A DNA stretch of 64,000 nt from Leisingera aquaemixtae (GTDB lineage: Bacteria > Pseudomonadota > Alphaproteobacteria > Rhodobacterales > Rhodobacteraceae): positions 558,001 through 622,000 of the forward strand of contig NZ_JAHVJQ010000001.1 in NCBI RefSeq assembly GCF_019801145.1, given 5' to 3'. The position numbers and the translations under genes are program-made. The notes under the pieces are model-generated. The model made no database searches, was not told the DNA's origin, and saw only the letters and a list, made by a program, of their open reading frames with translations. How positions within the stretch are numbered: the first letter of the stretch is position 1; each line of letters begins with the position of its first letter. Below, one piece after another: positions 15,687-25,029 of this stretch.

Positions 15687-16838
15687 ATGACGTGTTTCTG
15701 GAACAGGGGCCTGACCGGCCGGACCGGGCTTGCAATGGTGGCCGCGCTAGGCCTGGCAGCTGCGGATGCGGCGCTGGCGCAGCAGCAGGGTGGCGCCCCC
15801 AAGGTGTCGGTCTCCGAGGCGGTGATCAAGCCGATCAAGGACACCGCAACCTTTATCGGCCGCGGCGAGGCGATCGACAAAGCCGATATCATGGCCCGGG
15901 TTAGCGGCTACTTGGAGGAAGTGCTGGTCCAGGACGGCGCAGAAGTTGAAAAGGGTGACATTCTGTTCCGGATCGAGCGCAGCGCCTATGAAGCGGTGCT
16001 GGAAAGCCGCCGGGCGGAACTGGCACAGGCAGAAGCCAACCTAGAGCTGGCGTCGCTGGAACTGGTGCGCAAGCAGGAGCTGTTCGAGCGCGGCTCTGTC
16101 CCGGAAACCGACCGCGACACCGCCCGCGCCAATGAACTTGTGGCAGAGGCGCAGGTGCGGGCTGCCCGGGCGGCCATCCAGCAGGCAGAGCTGGACCTGA
16201 GCTACACCGAAATTCACGCCCCCTTCTCGGGCCGCGTCGGGCGTGTCGAGGTCAGTATCGGCGACGTGGTTAGCCCCAGCGGCTCACCGCTGGTCAACAT
16301 CGTGCGCGAAGCGCCGGTTTATGTGTCCTTCTCGCTGAATGAAAAGCAGTTCGTCGAGATCCTGCAGGAGCTGGAAGCCAACGGCGTCGACCGCGGCAAC
16401 ACCGAATCCGCGCCGGAGGTGTTCGTGGTGCTGCCCAACGGCGCAGAACTGGAGGAGAAGGGCCGGATTGCCTTTGCCGGCAACCGGGTGGATCCCGCGA
16501 CCGGCGCGGTCACCGTGCGGGCAAAGTTCCAGAACGAGGACCGGCTGATCCTGGACGGTGCTTTCCTCACCGTGGGCCTGCAATCCCAGCAAGCGGTCGA
16601 CCGGATTGTCATCAGCCAGGCCGCGATCCAGCGCGATCAGCAGGGGCCGTTTGTTCTGGTGGTGGATGACAGCAACCAGGTGCAGCAGCGCTACATTGCG
16701 ACGGGCGATGTGCAGGGCACGGGGATCATCGTGCTGGACGGGCTGACCAATGGTGAAACCGTGGTGGTCGAGGGGCTGCAGAAGATCCGCCCCGGCGTTG
16801 AGGTGGATCCGGTCATGGCCGCCCAGTCTGGAGAGTAA
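15687..16838 (+). CDS. RND efflux periplasmic adaptor (membrane fusion protein)
   Basis: A 383-aa periplasmic adaptor of the AcrA/MexE type that links the inner-membrane pump to an outer-membrane channel. It has a signal sequence (GLAMVAALGLAAADAALAQ), a biotinyl-lipoyl-like half (ADIMARVSGYLEEVLVQDGAEVEKGDILFRIE), an alpha-hairpin (about residues 105-165) and the beta-barrel segment STEIHAPFSGRVGRVEVSIGD-like region plus a C-terminal membrane-proximal domain. The ATG at 15687 follows AAAGG; an upstream TTG is less likely. Only three bases separate it from the pump gene. No TolC-like gene is linked. Confidence 0.93.
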   Translation: MTCFWNRGLTGRTGLAMVAALGLAAADAALAQQQGGAPKVSVSEAVIKPIKDTATFIGRGEAIDKADIMARVSGYLEEVLVQDGAEVEKGDILFRIERSAYEAVLESRRAELAQAEANLELASLELVRKQELFERGSVPETDRDTARANELVAEAQVRAARAAIQQAELDLSYTEIHAPFSGRVGRVEVSIGDVVSPSGSPLVNIVREAPVYVSFSLNEKQFVEILQELEANGVDRGNTESAPEVFVVLPNGAELEEKGRIAFAGNRVDPATGAVTVRAKFQNEDRLILDGAFLTVGLQSQQAVDRIVISQAAIQRDQQGPFVLVVDDSNQVQQRYIATGDVQGTGIIVLDGLTNGETVVVEGLQKIRPGVEVDPVMAAQSGE

Positions 16839-16841
16839 GCG

Positions 16842-19800
16842 ATGTTTTCCTCCACATTCATTTCAAGGCCGAAATTCGCGATCGTCATTTCCCTGGTGCT
16901 GACGGTTATGGGTGTCATCGGCTATTTCGCGCTGCCGGTGGCGCAGTTCCCGGAAATCACGCCGCCGGTGGTGAATGTCACCGCCACATACACCGGCGCC
17001 AATGCGGAAACCGTTGAAAAGAGCGTCGCCGCACCAATCGAAGCGCAAGTCAACGGCGTGGACGGAATGCTCTACATGTCCTCCACGTCCGCCGACAACG
17101 GCAGCTATTCTTTGGCGGTGACCTTTGAGGTCGGAACTGATCCGGATATCGCCTCGGTCAACGTGCAGAACCGGGTGGCACAGGCAACCGCAGCCCTTCC
17201 TTCCGAGGTCAATGCCAATGGCGTTGTCACCCAGAAAAGCTCTTCCAACATGCTGCTGGTGACGGCGCTGACTTCGCCCAACGGGTCCTATGACAGCGTG
17301 TTCCTGTCGAACTATGCCGCCATCAACATCAAGGATGCGCTGGCGCGGGTCAGCGGCGTCGGCAAGGCGGATATTCTGACCAATTTCGAATACGCCATGC
17401 GGGTCTGGCTGGACCCGAACAAGATGGCGGGACTGGGGATTTCGCCTGGTGACGTCATCAATGCGGTGAAGGAACAGAATATTGAAGTGTCAGCCGGGCA
17501 GGTGGGTGCACCCCCGGTGCCAAGTGACCAGGTGTTTCAGTACACGATCAAATCGAAGGGTCGCCTGACCGAGGTCAGCGAGTTCGAAGACATCGTGATC
17601 CGCACCGGCGAGGGCGGCAGCACTGTGCGCCTTGCCGATATTGGAAGGGTCGAACTGGGCGCTTCCAACTACAGCGCGTCCGGCTATTTCGACGGCGTGC
17701 CGGCGACCATTCTGGCCATCTACCAGGCTCCTGGCGCCAACGCGCTGGCAGTATCGGAGGCCGTTTTGGCAGAGCTTGACCGGCTTTCGGAGGACTTCCC
17801 CGAGGATGTCGCCTATTCGGTGCCGTTCAATACCACGGATTTTGTCGAACAGTCGCTGAACGACGTGATCACCACGCTGATGATGACCTTCGTGCTGGTG
17901 ATCTCGGTCGTGTTCATCTTTCTGGGGTCGTTCCGTGCCACGATCATTCCTGCGGTGGCGATTCCGGTTTCGCTGATCGGCACATTTGCCTTCCTGCTGG
18001 CGCTTGGCATGTCGCTCAACACCATCTCGCTGTTTGCACTGGTGCTGGCGATCGGCATCGTGGTGGATGACGCCATCGTGGTGGTCGAAAACGTCGAGCG
18101 CATCATTGCCGAGGAGGGGCTGTCTCCGCCTGAGGCAACCCGCAAGGCAATGGGCCAGATCACCGGCCCGGTGATTGCCACCACGCTGGTGCTGCTGGCG
18201 GTGTTTGTGCCGGTTACCTTCATGCCGGGAATCACCGGCAGGCTTTACTCGCAGTTTGCGGTGACGATTTCTGTCGCCGTGGTCATTTCGTCGGTAAACG
18301 CGCTGACGCTGTCGCCTGCTCTCTGCGGCATTGTTCTCAAACCGCGGTCCGGCCCGCCTAAGGGGCTGCTGGCGATGTTCGAGAACATGATCGGCGGTGT
18401 GCGCGGCGGCTACCTGAGCATCGTGACCCGTTTGCTGCGGCTGCCGGTGATCGGGCTTGCGATCATTGCCGCCGTGGCCTTCGGCACCGGATTGGTCTTC
18501 AATTCGACATCCAAGGGCTTCCTGCCGCTGGAAGACAACGGCTATCTGTTTGTGGATGTTCAGCTGCCCGATGCCGCGGCGCTGGGGCGGACCGAGACGG
18601 TGACCAGCCGGATCGACGAGCAGATCCGCCAGATCCCCGGGGTCAAGGGCACTGTTCTGGTGAACGGCTTCAGCTTGCTGAACGGCTCCAGTGCCAATGG
18701 GGCGATGATCATTGCCAACCTGGCGCCTTGGGATGACCGGCAGGAAAAAGCGCTGCAACCCGATGCCATCCTTGGCCAGATCTACGGCATCGCCAACGGC
18801 GAGGCCGCGGCCAGCATTGTTGCCTTCAACCCGCCGCCGATCTCCGGTCTGGGCATGTCGGCCGGTGTTGAAATGGCGGTGCAGCAGACCGCTGGCGGCA
18901 CCCCGCAGGATCTGGCGCAGTCTGTCGGCTCGCTGGTCTATTCTGCCAATCAGCGGCCCGAGATCGCCCAGTCCTACACCACCTTCCGGGCCAACGTTCC
19001 GCAGGTGTTTGTCGATCTGGACCGCGAGAAGGCCAAGACGCTGAACGTGCCGATTGCCGAGGTGTTCCAGACCATGCAGGCGCATCTGGGATCGTACTAT
19101 GTCAACGACTTCAACCTATTCGGCCGCGTCTACAAGGTGATGCTGCAGGCGGAGGGGTCCTACCGCGACAAGATCGAGGACATCGGCGGCCTGTACGTGC
19201 GGGCGCAATCCGGGGAGATGGTGCCGCTGTCCACGCTTATCGACGTCGAGAATGTGCTGGGGCCGGTGCTTCTGAAACGCCACAACATCTTCCGCTCCGC
19301 CACGGTGACCGCGGTTCCGGCGCCTGGCCTGTCCACTGGCGACGCGATCCGGGTGATGCAGGAGGAAGCCGCGACCGCGTTGCCGCCGGGCTATGCGTTT
19401 GAATGGACCGGCACCGCGCAGCAGCAGCTGGATTCAGCAGGGATGGTCACCGTCATTCTGGCGATGGCGGTTCTGTTCGGCTACCTGTTCCTGGTGGCGC
19501 AGTATGAAAGCTGGACGATGCCGGTGGCAATTCTGCTGTCAGTCATTGTCGCGCTGTTCGGGGCCGTGGCAGCGGTGGCAATCGCCGGCAATGACATCAA
19601 CCTTTATACCCAGATCGGGATGATCATGCTGATCGGCCTAGCGTCAAAGAACGCCATCCTGATCGTTGAATTCGCGATGGAGCAGCGGGCCGCGGGCCTG
19701 ACCATCAGGGAAGCCGCGCAGGAAGCTGCCAAACAGCGTTTCCGCGCGGTGATGATGACGGCACTGTCCTTCCTGCTGGGTGTGGTGCCGCTGATGATCG

Positions 19801-19967
19801 CCTCCGGTGCGGGGGCTGCCAGCCAGCGCGCCATTGGTATCGCGGTCTTCGGCGGCATGCTGGCGGCCACCGTCGTCGGCGTGATTGTCGTGCCGGTGCT
19901 TTATGCGATGATGCAAGGCCTGCGGGAGCGGGTGAAAGGAGCGCCTGCGGCAAGCCCGGCAGACTAA
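16842..19967 (+). CDS. RND efflux inner-membrane transporter (AcrB/MexF-like, HAE1)
   Basis: A 1041-aa proton-driven multidrug efflux pump. It shows the N-terminal helix (FAIVISLVLTVMGVIGYFALPV), the porter motif PEITPPVVNVTATYTGANAE, and the transmembrane proton-relay region LALGMSLNTISLFALVLAIGIVVDDAIVVVENVER with the paired Asp residues. The second half repeats the layout (NDINLYTQIGMIMLIGLASKNAILIVEFA). Length is normal for hydrophobe/amphiphile exporters. It forms an operon with the adaptor and ends at a strong terminator. Substrates cannot be predicted; no local regulator is present. Confidence 0.95.
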   Translation: MFSSTFISRPKFAIVISLVLTVMGVIGYFALPVAQFPEITPPVVNVTATYTGANAETVEKSVAAPIEAQVNGVDGMLYMSSTSADNGSYSLAVTFEVGTDPDIASVNVQNRVAQATAALPSEVNANGVVTQKSSSNMLLVTALTSPNGSYDSVFLSNYAAINIKDALARVSGVGKADILTNFEYAMRVWLDPNKMAGLGISPGDVINAVKEQNIEVSAGQVGAPPVPSDQVFQYTIKSKGRLTEVSEFEDIVIRTGEGGSTVRLADIGRVELGASNYSASGYFDGVPATILAIYQAPGANALAVSEAVLAELDRLSEDFPEDVAYSVPFNTTDFVEQSLNDVITTLMMTFVLVISVVFIFLGSFRATIIPAVAIPVSLIGTFAFLLALGMSLNTISLFALVLAIGIVVDDAIVVVENVERIIAEEGLSPPEATRKAMGQITGPVIATTLVLLAVFVPVTFMPGITGRLYSQFAVTISVAVVISSVNALTLSPALCGIVLKPRSGPPKGLLAMFENMIGGVRGGYLSIVTRLLRLPVIGLAIIAAVAFGTGLVFNSTSKGFLPLEDNGYLFVDVQLPDAAALGRTETVTSRIDEQIRQIPGVKGTVLVNGFSLLNGSSANGAMIIANLAPWDDRQEKALQPDAILGQIYGIANGEAAASIVAFNPPPISGLGMSAGVEMAVQQTAGGTPQDLAQSVGSLVYSANQRPEIAQSYTTFRANVPQVFVDLDREKAKTLNVPIAEVFQTMQAHLGSYYVNDFNLFGRVYKVMLQAEGSYRDKIEDIGGLYVRAQSGEMVPLSTLIDVENVLGPVLLKRHNIFRSATVTAVPAPGLSTGDAIRVMQEEAATALPPGYAFEWTGTAQQQLDSAGMVTVILAMAVLFGYLFLVAQYESWTMPVAILLSVIVALFGAVAAVAIAGNDINLYTQIGMIMLIGLASKNAILIVEFAMEQRAAGLTIREAAQEAAKQRFRAVMMTALSFLLGVVPLMIASGAGAASQRAIGIAVFGGMLAATVVGVIVVPVLYAMMQGLRERVKGAPAASPAD

Positions 19968-19976
19968 AACAGTTTG

Positions 19977-20007
19977 CCCCGCCAGCCGGCCGGCTGGCGG
20001 GGTGTTT
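19977..20007 (+). terminator. Intrinsic terminator of the RND operon
   Basis: Two perfectly complementary 13-bp arms (19977-19989 and 19990-20002, beginning CCCCGCCAG) form a palindrome, then TGTTTC. It lies nine bases past the pump stop codon. Confidence 0.8.
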
Positions 20008-20043
20008 CAATCCATGGCTGGGAATTCGGCGCGGCGCGCGGTG

Positions 20044-20364
20044 TCAGCCCAGACGCGCGCGAAGACCGCGTTCATGGGCAGTCGCCAGGATCAGCTCCCA
20101 CTTCCGCGGCGTGCTTCGGAACTCCGGCTCCACATCGCAAGTCAACGGCGCGCTGGCGCCTTTCGGCATTTTGCGGGCCTCGGCGGAGACGCACCGCTCC
20201 AAAGCCCAGAAATCCGTCAGGGACGGGTTGTCAAATATCACTTGGCTAAGCAGCATCGCTGCAAGCTCCCTGTCAATTCTGATGCGGCTTCGGTCCCAAA
20301 TGACCGTGCCGCGTATTTTTTTTGTGTGACGCTTGATAGCGGCGTTTTCAGCGTCTGTCACCAT
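20044..20364 (-). CDS. Possible hypothetical protein, 106 aa
   Basis: A minus-strand frame starting MVTDAENAAIKRH and ending ERGLRARLG. Composition is protein-like (mixed codons, moderate GC at third positions) but no ribosome site precedes the ATG, and I recognise no domain. A later internal start at MLLSQVIF is possible. It is the only reasonable frame in the 800-bp gap between the RND operon and the TRAP operon. It could be a decayed gene or a false frame. Confidence 0.35.
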   Translation of the reverse strand: MVTDAENAAIKRHTKKIRGTVIWDRSRIRIDRELAAMLLSQVIFDNPSLTDFWALERCVSAEARKMPKGASAPLTCDVEPEFRSTPRKWELILATAHERGLRARLG

Positions 20365-20765
20365 TCTGTTTTACAAGCGGGCAAGTTTGCAGAAGACGCT
20401 TTGGGAACTGTACCTCCGGTCCCGGGTGCCCCTAGCCGGCACCGGGCAGGTGGAATCGCGTACAAGGTGATTTTCCTTGCAAGAAAAAACTTTGCGGCCC
20501 AGCGGGTGAAGAAGCCGGAGGTTTTACGGGGAAAAATGGCTAACTGTCGTCAGCAGCACGAAAAAGGCGGGCAAAATGGGTGCGGCAATAAATAGCACCC
20601 TTGACTTGGACAGGTGGCAGTGAAACCCTTCTGCGCGTGCAAAAAATTTCGGCACGCACCCTGATTGGCAGGCCAGTTTCCCTCACCGGGACGAAATCCG
20701 GACACCAGTTGGACAGCCGTTCAAGCAGGGCTGCAAATCATAAGACAAGTGGGAGAGACTTGATC
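20365..20765. other. Intergenic region upstream of the TRAP operon, no gene seen
   Basis: About 400 bp of lower-complexity, somewhat AT-richer DNA ahead of the TAXI receptor gene. It must hold the TRAP promoter. TTGGCAGGCCAGTTTCC near 20667-20683 is a near miss to a sigma-54 -24/-12 element (the -12 GC is TC). I see no clear operator and no coding frame with a ribosome site. Confidence 0.35.
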
Positions 20766-21731
20766 ATGAAACACACCAAGCTGGCTATCGGTGCATTGGT
20801 GGCGGCGTCCTTTGGGGCACCCGCAGCATTTGCTCAGGAATACATCACCATCGGCACCGGCGGCGTGACCGGCGTTTATTACCCGACCGGCGGCGCCATT
20901 TGCCGTCTGGTGAACAAGGGCCGTAAGGAACACGGCTTCAAATGCGCCGTCGAGTCCACCGGCGGCTCGGTCTACAACATCAACACCATCCGCGAAGGTG
21001 AGCTGCAGTTCGGCGTGGCCCAGTCCGACTGGCAGTACCATGCCTACAACGGTTCCTCCAAGTTCGAGGAAGCAGGCCCGTTCGAAGGTCTGCGTGCCGT
21101 GTTCTCGGTGCACCCGGAACCCTTCACCGTTGTTGCCCGTGCGGATGCAGGTATCTCCACCTTTGATGACCTTAAAGGCAAGCGCGTCAACATCGGCAAC
21201 CCTGGTTCCGGCCAGCGCGGCACCATGGAAGTGCTGATGGAAGCCAAGGGCTGGGGCATGGAAGATTTCGCCCTGGCGACTGAGCTGAAGGCGGCGGAGC
21301 AGTCCGCAGCGCTGTGCGACAACCAGATCGACGCGATGATCTATACCGTTGGCCACCCGTCCGGCTCCATCCAGGAAGCCACCACCGCCTGTGACTCGGT
21401 CCTGGTGACTGTGGACGGCGAAGCGGTTGAGAAACTGGTTGCAGACAACTCCTTCTACCGCACCGCGACCATTCCTGGCGGCATGTACCGCGGGTCCGAC
21501 AACGACACCAACACCTTTGGCGTCGGCGCGACCTTCGTGACCTCTGCCGACGTGTCCGAAGATGCTGTGTACGCGGTGGTCAGCTCGGTCTTTGAAAACT
21601 TCGAGGCCTTCCAGAAACTGCACCCGGCCTTTGCCAACCTGAAGCCGGAAGAGATGATCGCGGACGGCCTGTCGGCACCGCTGCATCCGGGCGCAGAAAA
21701 GTACTACAAAGAAAAAGGCTGGATCGAATAA
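20766..21731 (+). CDS. TRAP transporter solute-binding protein, TAXI family
   Basis: A 321-aa periplasmic receptor with a signal peptide ([19 protein letters not shown]) and the TAXI hallmark [24 protein letters not shown]. Further family blocks are [30 protein letters not shown] and [21 protein letters not shown]. It captures an unknown anionic solute, commonly dicarboxylates or glutamate-like compounds, and delivers it to the permease encoded downstream. The SD GGGAGAG lies before the ATG. A terminator just past its stop probably limits read-through, giving more receptor than permease. Confidence 0.94.
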   Translation: MKHTKLAIGALVAASFGAPAAFAQEYITIGTGGVTGVYYPTGGAICRLVNKGRKEHGFKCAVESTGGSVYNINTIREGELQFGVAQSDWQYHAYNGSSKFEEAGPFEGLRAVFSVHPEPFTVVARADAGISTFDDLKGKRVNIGNPGSGQRGTMEVLMEAKGWGMEDFALATELKAAEQSAALCDNQIDAMIYTVGHPSGSIQEATTACDSVLVTVDGEAVEKLVADNSFYRTATIPGGMYRGSDNDTNTFGVGATFVTSADVSEDAVYAVVSSVFENFEAFQKLHPAFANLKPEEMIADGLSAPLHPGAEKYYKEKGWIE

Positions 21732-21747
21732 TCCGCCAGACAATAGG

Positions 21748-21774
21748 AACGGGGCGCATCAGGCGCCCCGTTTT
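21748..21774 (+). terminator. Terminator/attenuator between TRAP receptor and permease genes
   Basis: AACGGGGCGC-ATCAG-GCGCCCCGTT is a 10-bp stem with a 5-nt loop, then TT. It lies 17 bp after the receptor stop and 70 bp before the permease start, so partial read-through is expected. Confidence 0.75.
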
Positions 21775-21845
21775 CGCCTGAGGCCAAAGGCCCGGGCATG
21801 ACTATTCCGGCCCCGAAGAAACGGCGGCCGCAGGGGAGATTATCC

Positions 21846-24569
21846 ATGACATCCGATGCTCAGGGAAATCGGCCGCTTAGCGAAGAAGAGCTTCAGGAAC
21901 TGGTCGCGTCCTCCGACGCCGGCGCCCGCAACCCGGTGGGAAGCGTGGGGCTGTTCCTGGCGATCGTCGCCGTCATCTGGTCCGTGTTCCAAGTCATCCT
22001 GGCCTCGCCGGTGGCCAACTTGCTGCTGCCTGGCAGCGTGGTGAACAACTCGCGCCAAATCCATTTGGCCTTTGCCATTTTCCTGGCTTACGCGGCCTAT
22101 CCCGCGCTGAAGTCCAGCCCGCGGAATTACATCCCGGTGCAAGACTGGATTTTCGCGTTGGCCGGCACTGCGATCGCGATGTACGGCTATATTTTCTATC
22201 AGAAGATCGTTGATTCCGGCGGCCTTGCCGACGACATGGACAAGTGGTTTGCCCTCGCTGGCCTGATCCTGCTGTTCGAAGCCGCCCGCCGTGCGCTCGG
22301 TCCGGCGATGGCGATCATCGCGACGATTTTCCTGCTCTACGTGTTCTTCGGATCTTCCGAGTACGTCCCGGAAGTCATCCGCTGGAAGGGCGCCAGCCTG
22401 AAAAAGGCGATGAGCCATATGTGGATCACCTCCGAAGGCGTGTTTGGCATTGCCTTGGGTGTCTCCACCAAATTCGTCTTCCTCTTTGTGCTGTTCGGTG
22501 CGCTGCTGGATAAGGCAGGTGCGGGCAACTACTTCATCAAGATGGCATTTGGCGCGCTTGGCCACCTGCGCGGCGGCCCGGCCAAAGCGGCTGTTGTCGG
22601 GTCTGCCGCAACCGGCCTGATTTCCGGCTCGTCCATCGCCAACGTGGTCACCACCGGCACCTTCACGATCCCGCTGATGAAGCGGGTGGGCTTTACCTCT
22701 GAGCAGGCAGGCTCGGTCGAGGTCGCGTCCTCCGTGAACGGCCAGATCATGCCGCCAGTTATGGGCGCTGCAGCCTTCCTGATGGTGGAATACGTGGGCA
22801 TCTCTTACGTCGAGGTGATCACCCATGCCTTCCTGCCGGCTGCGATTTCCTACATCGCGCTGGTCTATATCGTGCATCTGGAGGCCGTGAAGCGGAACAT
22901 GCCGACGCTGGGCAACCGCGAAGTGCATTTGGCACGCACGGTACTGGGCATGTTCAGCTTCTTCGCTGTGTTTGCGGGACTGTGTTATGGATCGCAATTC
23001 CCGGTGGATTTGGCTTATGCATGGGTGCCGAGCGCAGCTGGATTGGTCATGTTCGCGGTGATTATGCTTATCTATGTCGCCATGGTAGCACTGGCAGCGC
23101 AAATCCCCGATTTGGAGCCAGACGACCCTAATGCAAAAGATGTGGAGCTGCCGGATGTAACCAAGATCTACAAGGCAGGTTTGCACTACCTTCTGCCGAT
23201 TTTGGTGTTGGTCTACTTCCTCATGATTGAACAGAAGTCTCCAGGCCTGTCGGCGTTCTGGGCGACTGCGCTGCTGTTTGTGATCCTGCTGACTCAGAAG
23301 CCGCTTAAGTCTATTTTCCGCGGGCAAAGCAATATGGCCAACGCCTTTGTGGAAGGAGTGCAGGATCTGTGGACCGGTTTGATCGACGGTGCGCGTAATA
23401 TGATCGGCATTGCACTGGCCACTGCCACGGCCGGGGTGATTGTTGGCACGGTTACGCTCACCGGAATTGGCCAAGTGATGGCGGATCTTGTCGAGAATAT
23501 GGCTTATGGTCTGACCTATCTTTCCGCAATTGGTGTTCACGCAATCAGCCCGGTGACCGATTTTGTCGGAATCACGAGCTTTGAGGGTACGATTGCTGAA
23601 CGGGCTGCGGACATGACCGGAACAACGCTTGTCTTTGTACTTGCTTGTGTCGGCCTGCTGTCGCTGGTGCTGGGCATGGGGCTGCCGACCACCGCCAACT
23701 ACATCGTTGTCAGCTCGCTGATGGCCGGTGTGGTGGTGGAACTGGGCGCGCAGTCCGGTCTCATCGTGCCGCTGATCGCCGTGCACCTGTTTGTGTTCTA
23801 CTTCGGGATCATGGCCGATGTGACGCCGCCCGTGGGGCTTGCCAGCTTTGCGGCGGCGGCGGTGTCGGGCGGGGATGCAATCCGCACTGGCTTCACCGCC
23901 TTCTTCTACAGCTTGCGGACCGTGGCCCTGCCGTTTGTGTTCATTTTCAACACCGATTTGCTGCTGATCGACGTGAACTGGATACAGGGCATCATCGTTG
24001 CCATCTCAGCCACCATTGCCATCCTGGTCTTTACCGCCGGCACCATGGGGTATTTCGTGAGCCGCAGCCGCATCTATGAAAGCGTCCTGCTGGTCTTTGC
24101 AGCCTTTGCGTTGTTTAGGCCGGACTTCTTCATGGACCGGGTGATGCCTCCCTTTGCCCAGGTCCCGCCGGCCCAGCTGGCGCAGGCGCTGGACGATGCG
24201 GAACCTGGCTCAGAGCTGCGGATCACCGTGGAAGGCCCGGATTTCGACACTTCTGAGATCAAGAGCACCACGATGATCATAACCGCCGATGGCACGGACG
24301 GGCAGGCGGCGGTGGATGCCTACGGCCTGCTGCTGCTGGAGGAAGATGGCGCGGTGAAGCTGGAAGAGCCGATGTTCGGCACCCCGGCAGCCCCCAATCT
24401 TGAGAGCTTTGATTTCTACGCCGACGCGCCGGTGCAGATCATTGCTATCCAAGCACCCGCCAGCCAGTTGCCGAAGGAGCTGATGTTCCTGCCGGCGCTT
24501 CTGCTGGTGGCGCTGGTTGCCCTGATGCAGCGCGGGCGCGCGCGTGAAGAAGAAGGAGTAACAGCATGA
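21846..24569 (+). CDS. TRAP transporter fused permease (4TM/12TM)
   Basis: A 907-aa fused TRAP permease, the usual partner of TAXI receptors. The N-terminal part holds the small-subunit helices (residues about 35-170), and the large-subunit region carries ATGLISGSSIANVVTTGTFTIPLMKRVGF, VNGQIMPPVMGAAAFLMVEYVG and, in the repeat, VLGMGLPTTANYIVVSSLMAG. A C-terminal soluble extension (about residues 770-880) ends in a last helix and a charged tail. I chose the ATG at 21846 with AGGGGAG upstream over the ATG at 21798. Codons between about 22930 and 23640 are richer in A/T third positions than the flanks. It overlaps the UspA gene by 4 nt. Confidence 0.93.
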   Translation: MTSDAQGNRPLSEEELQELVASSDAGARNPVGSVGLFLAIVAVIWSVFQVILASPVANLLLPGSVVNNSRQIHLAFAIFLAYAAYPALKSSPRNYIPVQDWIFALAGTAIAMYGYIFYQKIVDSGGLADDMDKWFALAGLILLFEAARRALGPAMAIIATIFLLYVFFGSSEYVPEVIRWKGASLKKAMSHMWITSEGVFGIALGVSTKFVFLFVLFGALLDKAGAGNYFIKMAFGALGHLRGGPAKAAVVGSAATGLISGSSIANVVTTGTFTIPLMKRVGFTSEQAGSVEVASSVNGQIMPPVMGAAAFLMVEYVGISYVEVITHAFLPAAISYIALVYIVHLEAVKRNMPTLGNREVHLARTVLGMFSFFAVFAGLCYGSQFPVDLAYAWVPSAAGLVMFAVIMLIYVAMVALAAQIPDLEPDDPNAKDVELPDVTKIYKAGLHYLLPILVLVYFLMIEQKSPGLSAFWATALLFVILLTQKPLKSIFRGQSNMANAFVEGVQDLWTGLIDGARNMIGIALATATAGVIVGTVTLTGIGQVMADLVENMAYGLTYLSAIGVHAISPVTDFVGITSFEGTIAERAADMTGTTLVFVLACVGLLSLVLGMGLPTTANYIVVSSLMAGVVVELGAQSGLIVPLIAVHLFVFYFGIMADVTPPVGLASFAAAAVSGGDAIRTGFTAFFYSLRTVALPFVFIFNTDLLLIDVNWIQGIIVAISATIAILVFTAGTMGYFVSRSRIYESVLLVFAAFALFRPDFFMDRVMPPFAQVPPAQLAQALDDAEPGSELRITVEGPDFDTSEIKSTTMIITADGTDGQAAVDAYGLLLLEEDGAVKLEEPMFGTPAAPNLESFDFYADAPVQIIAIQAPASQLPKELMFLPALLLVALVALMQRGRAREEEGVTA

Positions 24570-24997
24570 GCAAACCCGTTCTTTGCGCTCTGGAGCTGAA
24601 CGATCAGAACCTGGACGAAATGGTCCTGTCCCAGGCTGGGCGGCTGGCCGAACTGGACGGGGCACAGCTGGATGTCGTCAATGTCCTGCCGGATTTCGGC
24701 GAAAGCTGGGTGTCCGGCTTCTTCGAGGAGCATCACCACGAAAAGGCGGTCAAGGACGCCACCCAGCGTCTGAGCGATCTGTGTGCCCAAGTTCTGGGCA
24801 AGGACCGCAATGCCAAGGTCCGCCACCTGGTTGCAACCGGTACCGCCTATCAGGAGATCCTGAAGGTTGCCGAAACCGCTGGCAGCGGCCTGATCGTGAT
24901 CGGGGCGCACAAACCGGACCTGAAGGATTACCTGCTGGGACCAAACGCGGCCCGGGTGATCCGCCACTCTGACTGTTCGGTCTTCGTGGTCCGCTGA
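24566..24997 (+). CDS. Universal stress protein (UspA family), TRAP-associated
   Basis: A 143-aa single-domain UspA protein starting SKPVLCALELNDQNLDEMVL. Near the C-terminus it has VIGAHKPDLKDYLLGPNAARVIRHSDCSVFVV, the region that forms the nucleotide-binding loop in ATP-binding Usp proteins of the UspF/TeaD type. TeaD in Halomonas is a UspA protein that modulates the TRAP transporter TeaABC, and here the gene overlaps the permease gene by 4 nt (ATGA). Regulation of transport by this protein is a family-based inference. AGAAGGAG precedes the start. Confidence 0.9.
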   Translation: MSKPVLCALELNDQNLDEMVLSQAGRLAELDGAQLDVVNVLPDFGESWVSGFFEEHHHEKAVKDATQRLSDLCAQVLGKDRNAKVRHLVATGTAYQEILKVAETAGSGLIVIGAHKPDLKDYLLGPNAARVIRHSDCSVFVVR

Positions 24998-25001
24998 AGA
25001 A

Positions 25002-25029
25002 AATAAGGGCGCCTTCGGGCGCCCTTATT
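25002..25029. terminator. Bidirectional terminator between the TRAP operon and the lipocalin gene
   Basis: AATAAGGGCGCC-TTCG-GGCGCCCTTATT forms a 12-bp stem with a TTCG tetraloop and A/T flanks on both sides. It overlaps the stop codon of the convergent minus-strand gene, whose TAA is inside the 3' arm. Confidence 0.85.

Noticed and set aside
20667-20683. Sigma-54-like element upstream of the TRAP operon
   Set aside because: The -12 GC dinucleotide is TC, so the match fails at an essential position.
21840-23786. 648-aa minus-strand frame opposite the TRAP permease
   Set aside because: Antisense shadow rich in His and Arg; the permease has complete TRAP motifs.
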